From Clostridiales bacterium (GTDB taxonomy: Bacteria; Bacillota; Clostridia; Lachnospirales; WQUN01), in NCBI GenBank assembly GCA_031254075.1, contig JAIRVD010000351.1, positions 1 through 7,305 on the forward strand: a stretch of 7,305 nucleotides of DNA, written 5' to 3'. The notes below the pieces were generated by a model, which made no database searches, was not told the DNA's origin, and was given only the letters and a program-made list of their open reading frames with translations. The stretch's first letter is position 1; each line of letters begins with the position of its first letter. The position numbers and the translations under genes were made by a program. Of this stretch, positions 6,667 to 7,305 are shown piece after piece.

Positions 6667-7304
6667 TATTTCGCCTCCTTTTTAAATGCCAACAATGCGA
6701 TTGCGATATCATCGCCGCTGCCCTTATCCGAAGAACGGCGAAGCCAGCCTTCCAAGTTTTCATCTATATAGGAAAGACCTTCGTTCTTCCATAGTTTGTA
6801 AAAATCCTCACCCGCCTTGATGAAGCCTGATGAATCGGAAAAACTGTTTGCGTATCCGTCTGTCGAAAGCAAAAACATTTCCGCGCCGCTTTTATCATCC
6901 CACGGAATAATCTGCGTACGGACAAATGTCCACGCGTTATTCAAACATAACGATTCGGTATCTTCGCCGACGCTTTCTTCAATGGCTAACACGGGTTCGG
7001 CTTTTGAGCCGTTCATCATTAAAATATTTCCGTCGCCGATTTGAAGCGCGAAAATAAATTTATCCGAAGCCGCAACGGCAATCAAGGTTGTGCCGTATAA
7101 AATATATTCGAAAGGTTCTTCTCTTTCTTTTGCGGTGTGAAGTTTTTCGACGGCATCCTTCCAGCCGGCTTCGATTTGACGCTGTAAACGATTATCGTCT
7201 TTGCGAATGTCATCATGCAACATCTCTGCCAGAATTTCCGCGGCAACCTGAACAGCCGCTTCCGCGCCGTCGCTGCTGTACGGGCACGAACTGCTTCCGT
7301 GTCC
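6666..7304 (-). CDS. PP2C-family protein phosphatase, N-terminus outside window
   Basis: The frame is open to the right edge, so the ATG at 7223 is internal and the gene starts beyond the window. Of the 212 visible residues, the first are GHGSSSCPYSSDG, which fits the PP2C motif DGHG with the metal-binding Asp just cut off. YGTTLIAV (70-77), IGDGNIL (89-95), LLSTDGYANSF (146-156, with Asp149) and GSGDDIAIALL (195-205, with Asp198 and Asp199) follow in PP2C order. These acidic residues bind the Mn or Mg ions used to remove phosphate from Ser or Thr residues. About 40-50 residues are probably missing. No membrane segment is visible. The TAA stop overlaps the FIST start, so the two proteins are likely made together and may act in one pathway. 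The substrate, and any partner kinase, would have to be sought upstream, beyond the window. Confidence 0.85.
   Translation of the reverse strand, partial: GHGSSSCPYSSDGAEAAVQVAAEILAEMLHDDIRKDDNRLQRQIEAGWKDAVEKLHTAKEREEPFEYILYGTTLIAVAASDKFIFALQIGDGNILMMNGSKAEPVLAIEESVGEDTESLCLNNAWTFVRTQIIPWDDKSGAEMFLLSTDGYANSFSDSSGFIKAGEDFYKLWKNEGLSYIDENLEGWLRRSSDKGSGDDIAIALLAFKKEAK
6674..6680 (-). promoter_or_regulatory. Ribosome-binding site of the FIST gene
   Basis: AAGGAGG on the minus strand lies within the last codons of the PP2C gene, 7 nt before the FIST ATG. It supports that start and coupling through the TAATG junction. Confidence 0.8.
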
Positions 7305-7305
7305 G

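Noticed and set aside
6335..6685. 116-residue plus-strand frame antisense to the FIST start
   Set aside because: It mirrors the codon pattern of the FIST gene and shows no independent ribosome site or domain.

Overview
The window looks like chromosomal DNA from a Bacillota-type bacterium, probably Clostridia- or Negativicutes-like. This is inferred from three things: strong AAGGAG-type ribosome sites in front of the genes, a glutamyl-tRNA synthetase whose motifs recall those groups, and a PdaA-type peptidoglycan deacetylase of the kind typical of spore formers. Genus cannot be told from the sequence alone. I see no IS element, CRISPR array, tRNA or rRNA.

Layout. Positions 1-4690 form a plus-strand gene run: the C-terminal part of a PilZ (c-di-GMP receptor type) protein, then gltX, then a 978-residue membrane protein that fuses two glycosyltransferase-like membrane modules around an extracytoplasmic F5/8 type C (discoidin-like) domain. 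Positions 4693-7305 are on the minus strand. In transcription order they are a PP2C-type phosphatase cut by the window end, a FIST-domain sensor protein joined to it by a TAATG overlap, a strong hairpin terminator, and a pdaA-like polysaccharide deacetylase with a TTG start. The two runs converge with only 2 bp between stop codons.

How the genes relate. The large glycosyltransferase and the deacetylase both act at the cell envelope. PilZ, FIST and PP2C are signalling modules, so the window mixes envelope modification with intracellular signalling around one housekeeping gene. A direct link between them is inference only.

Two observations deserve most attention. First, gltX carries a premature in-frame TGA. 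The same frame continues past it into what looks like the normal GluRS C-terminal helix and ends in an ATGA overlap with the next gene. Second, a perfect 16-bp hairpin with an 8-U tract downstream of the FIST gene also contains the ribosome-binding site of pdaA in its 3' arm, and the pdaA start codon sits in the U-tract. No wholly new system is evident.
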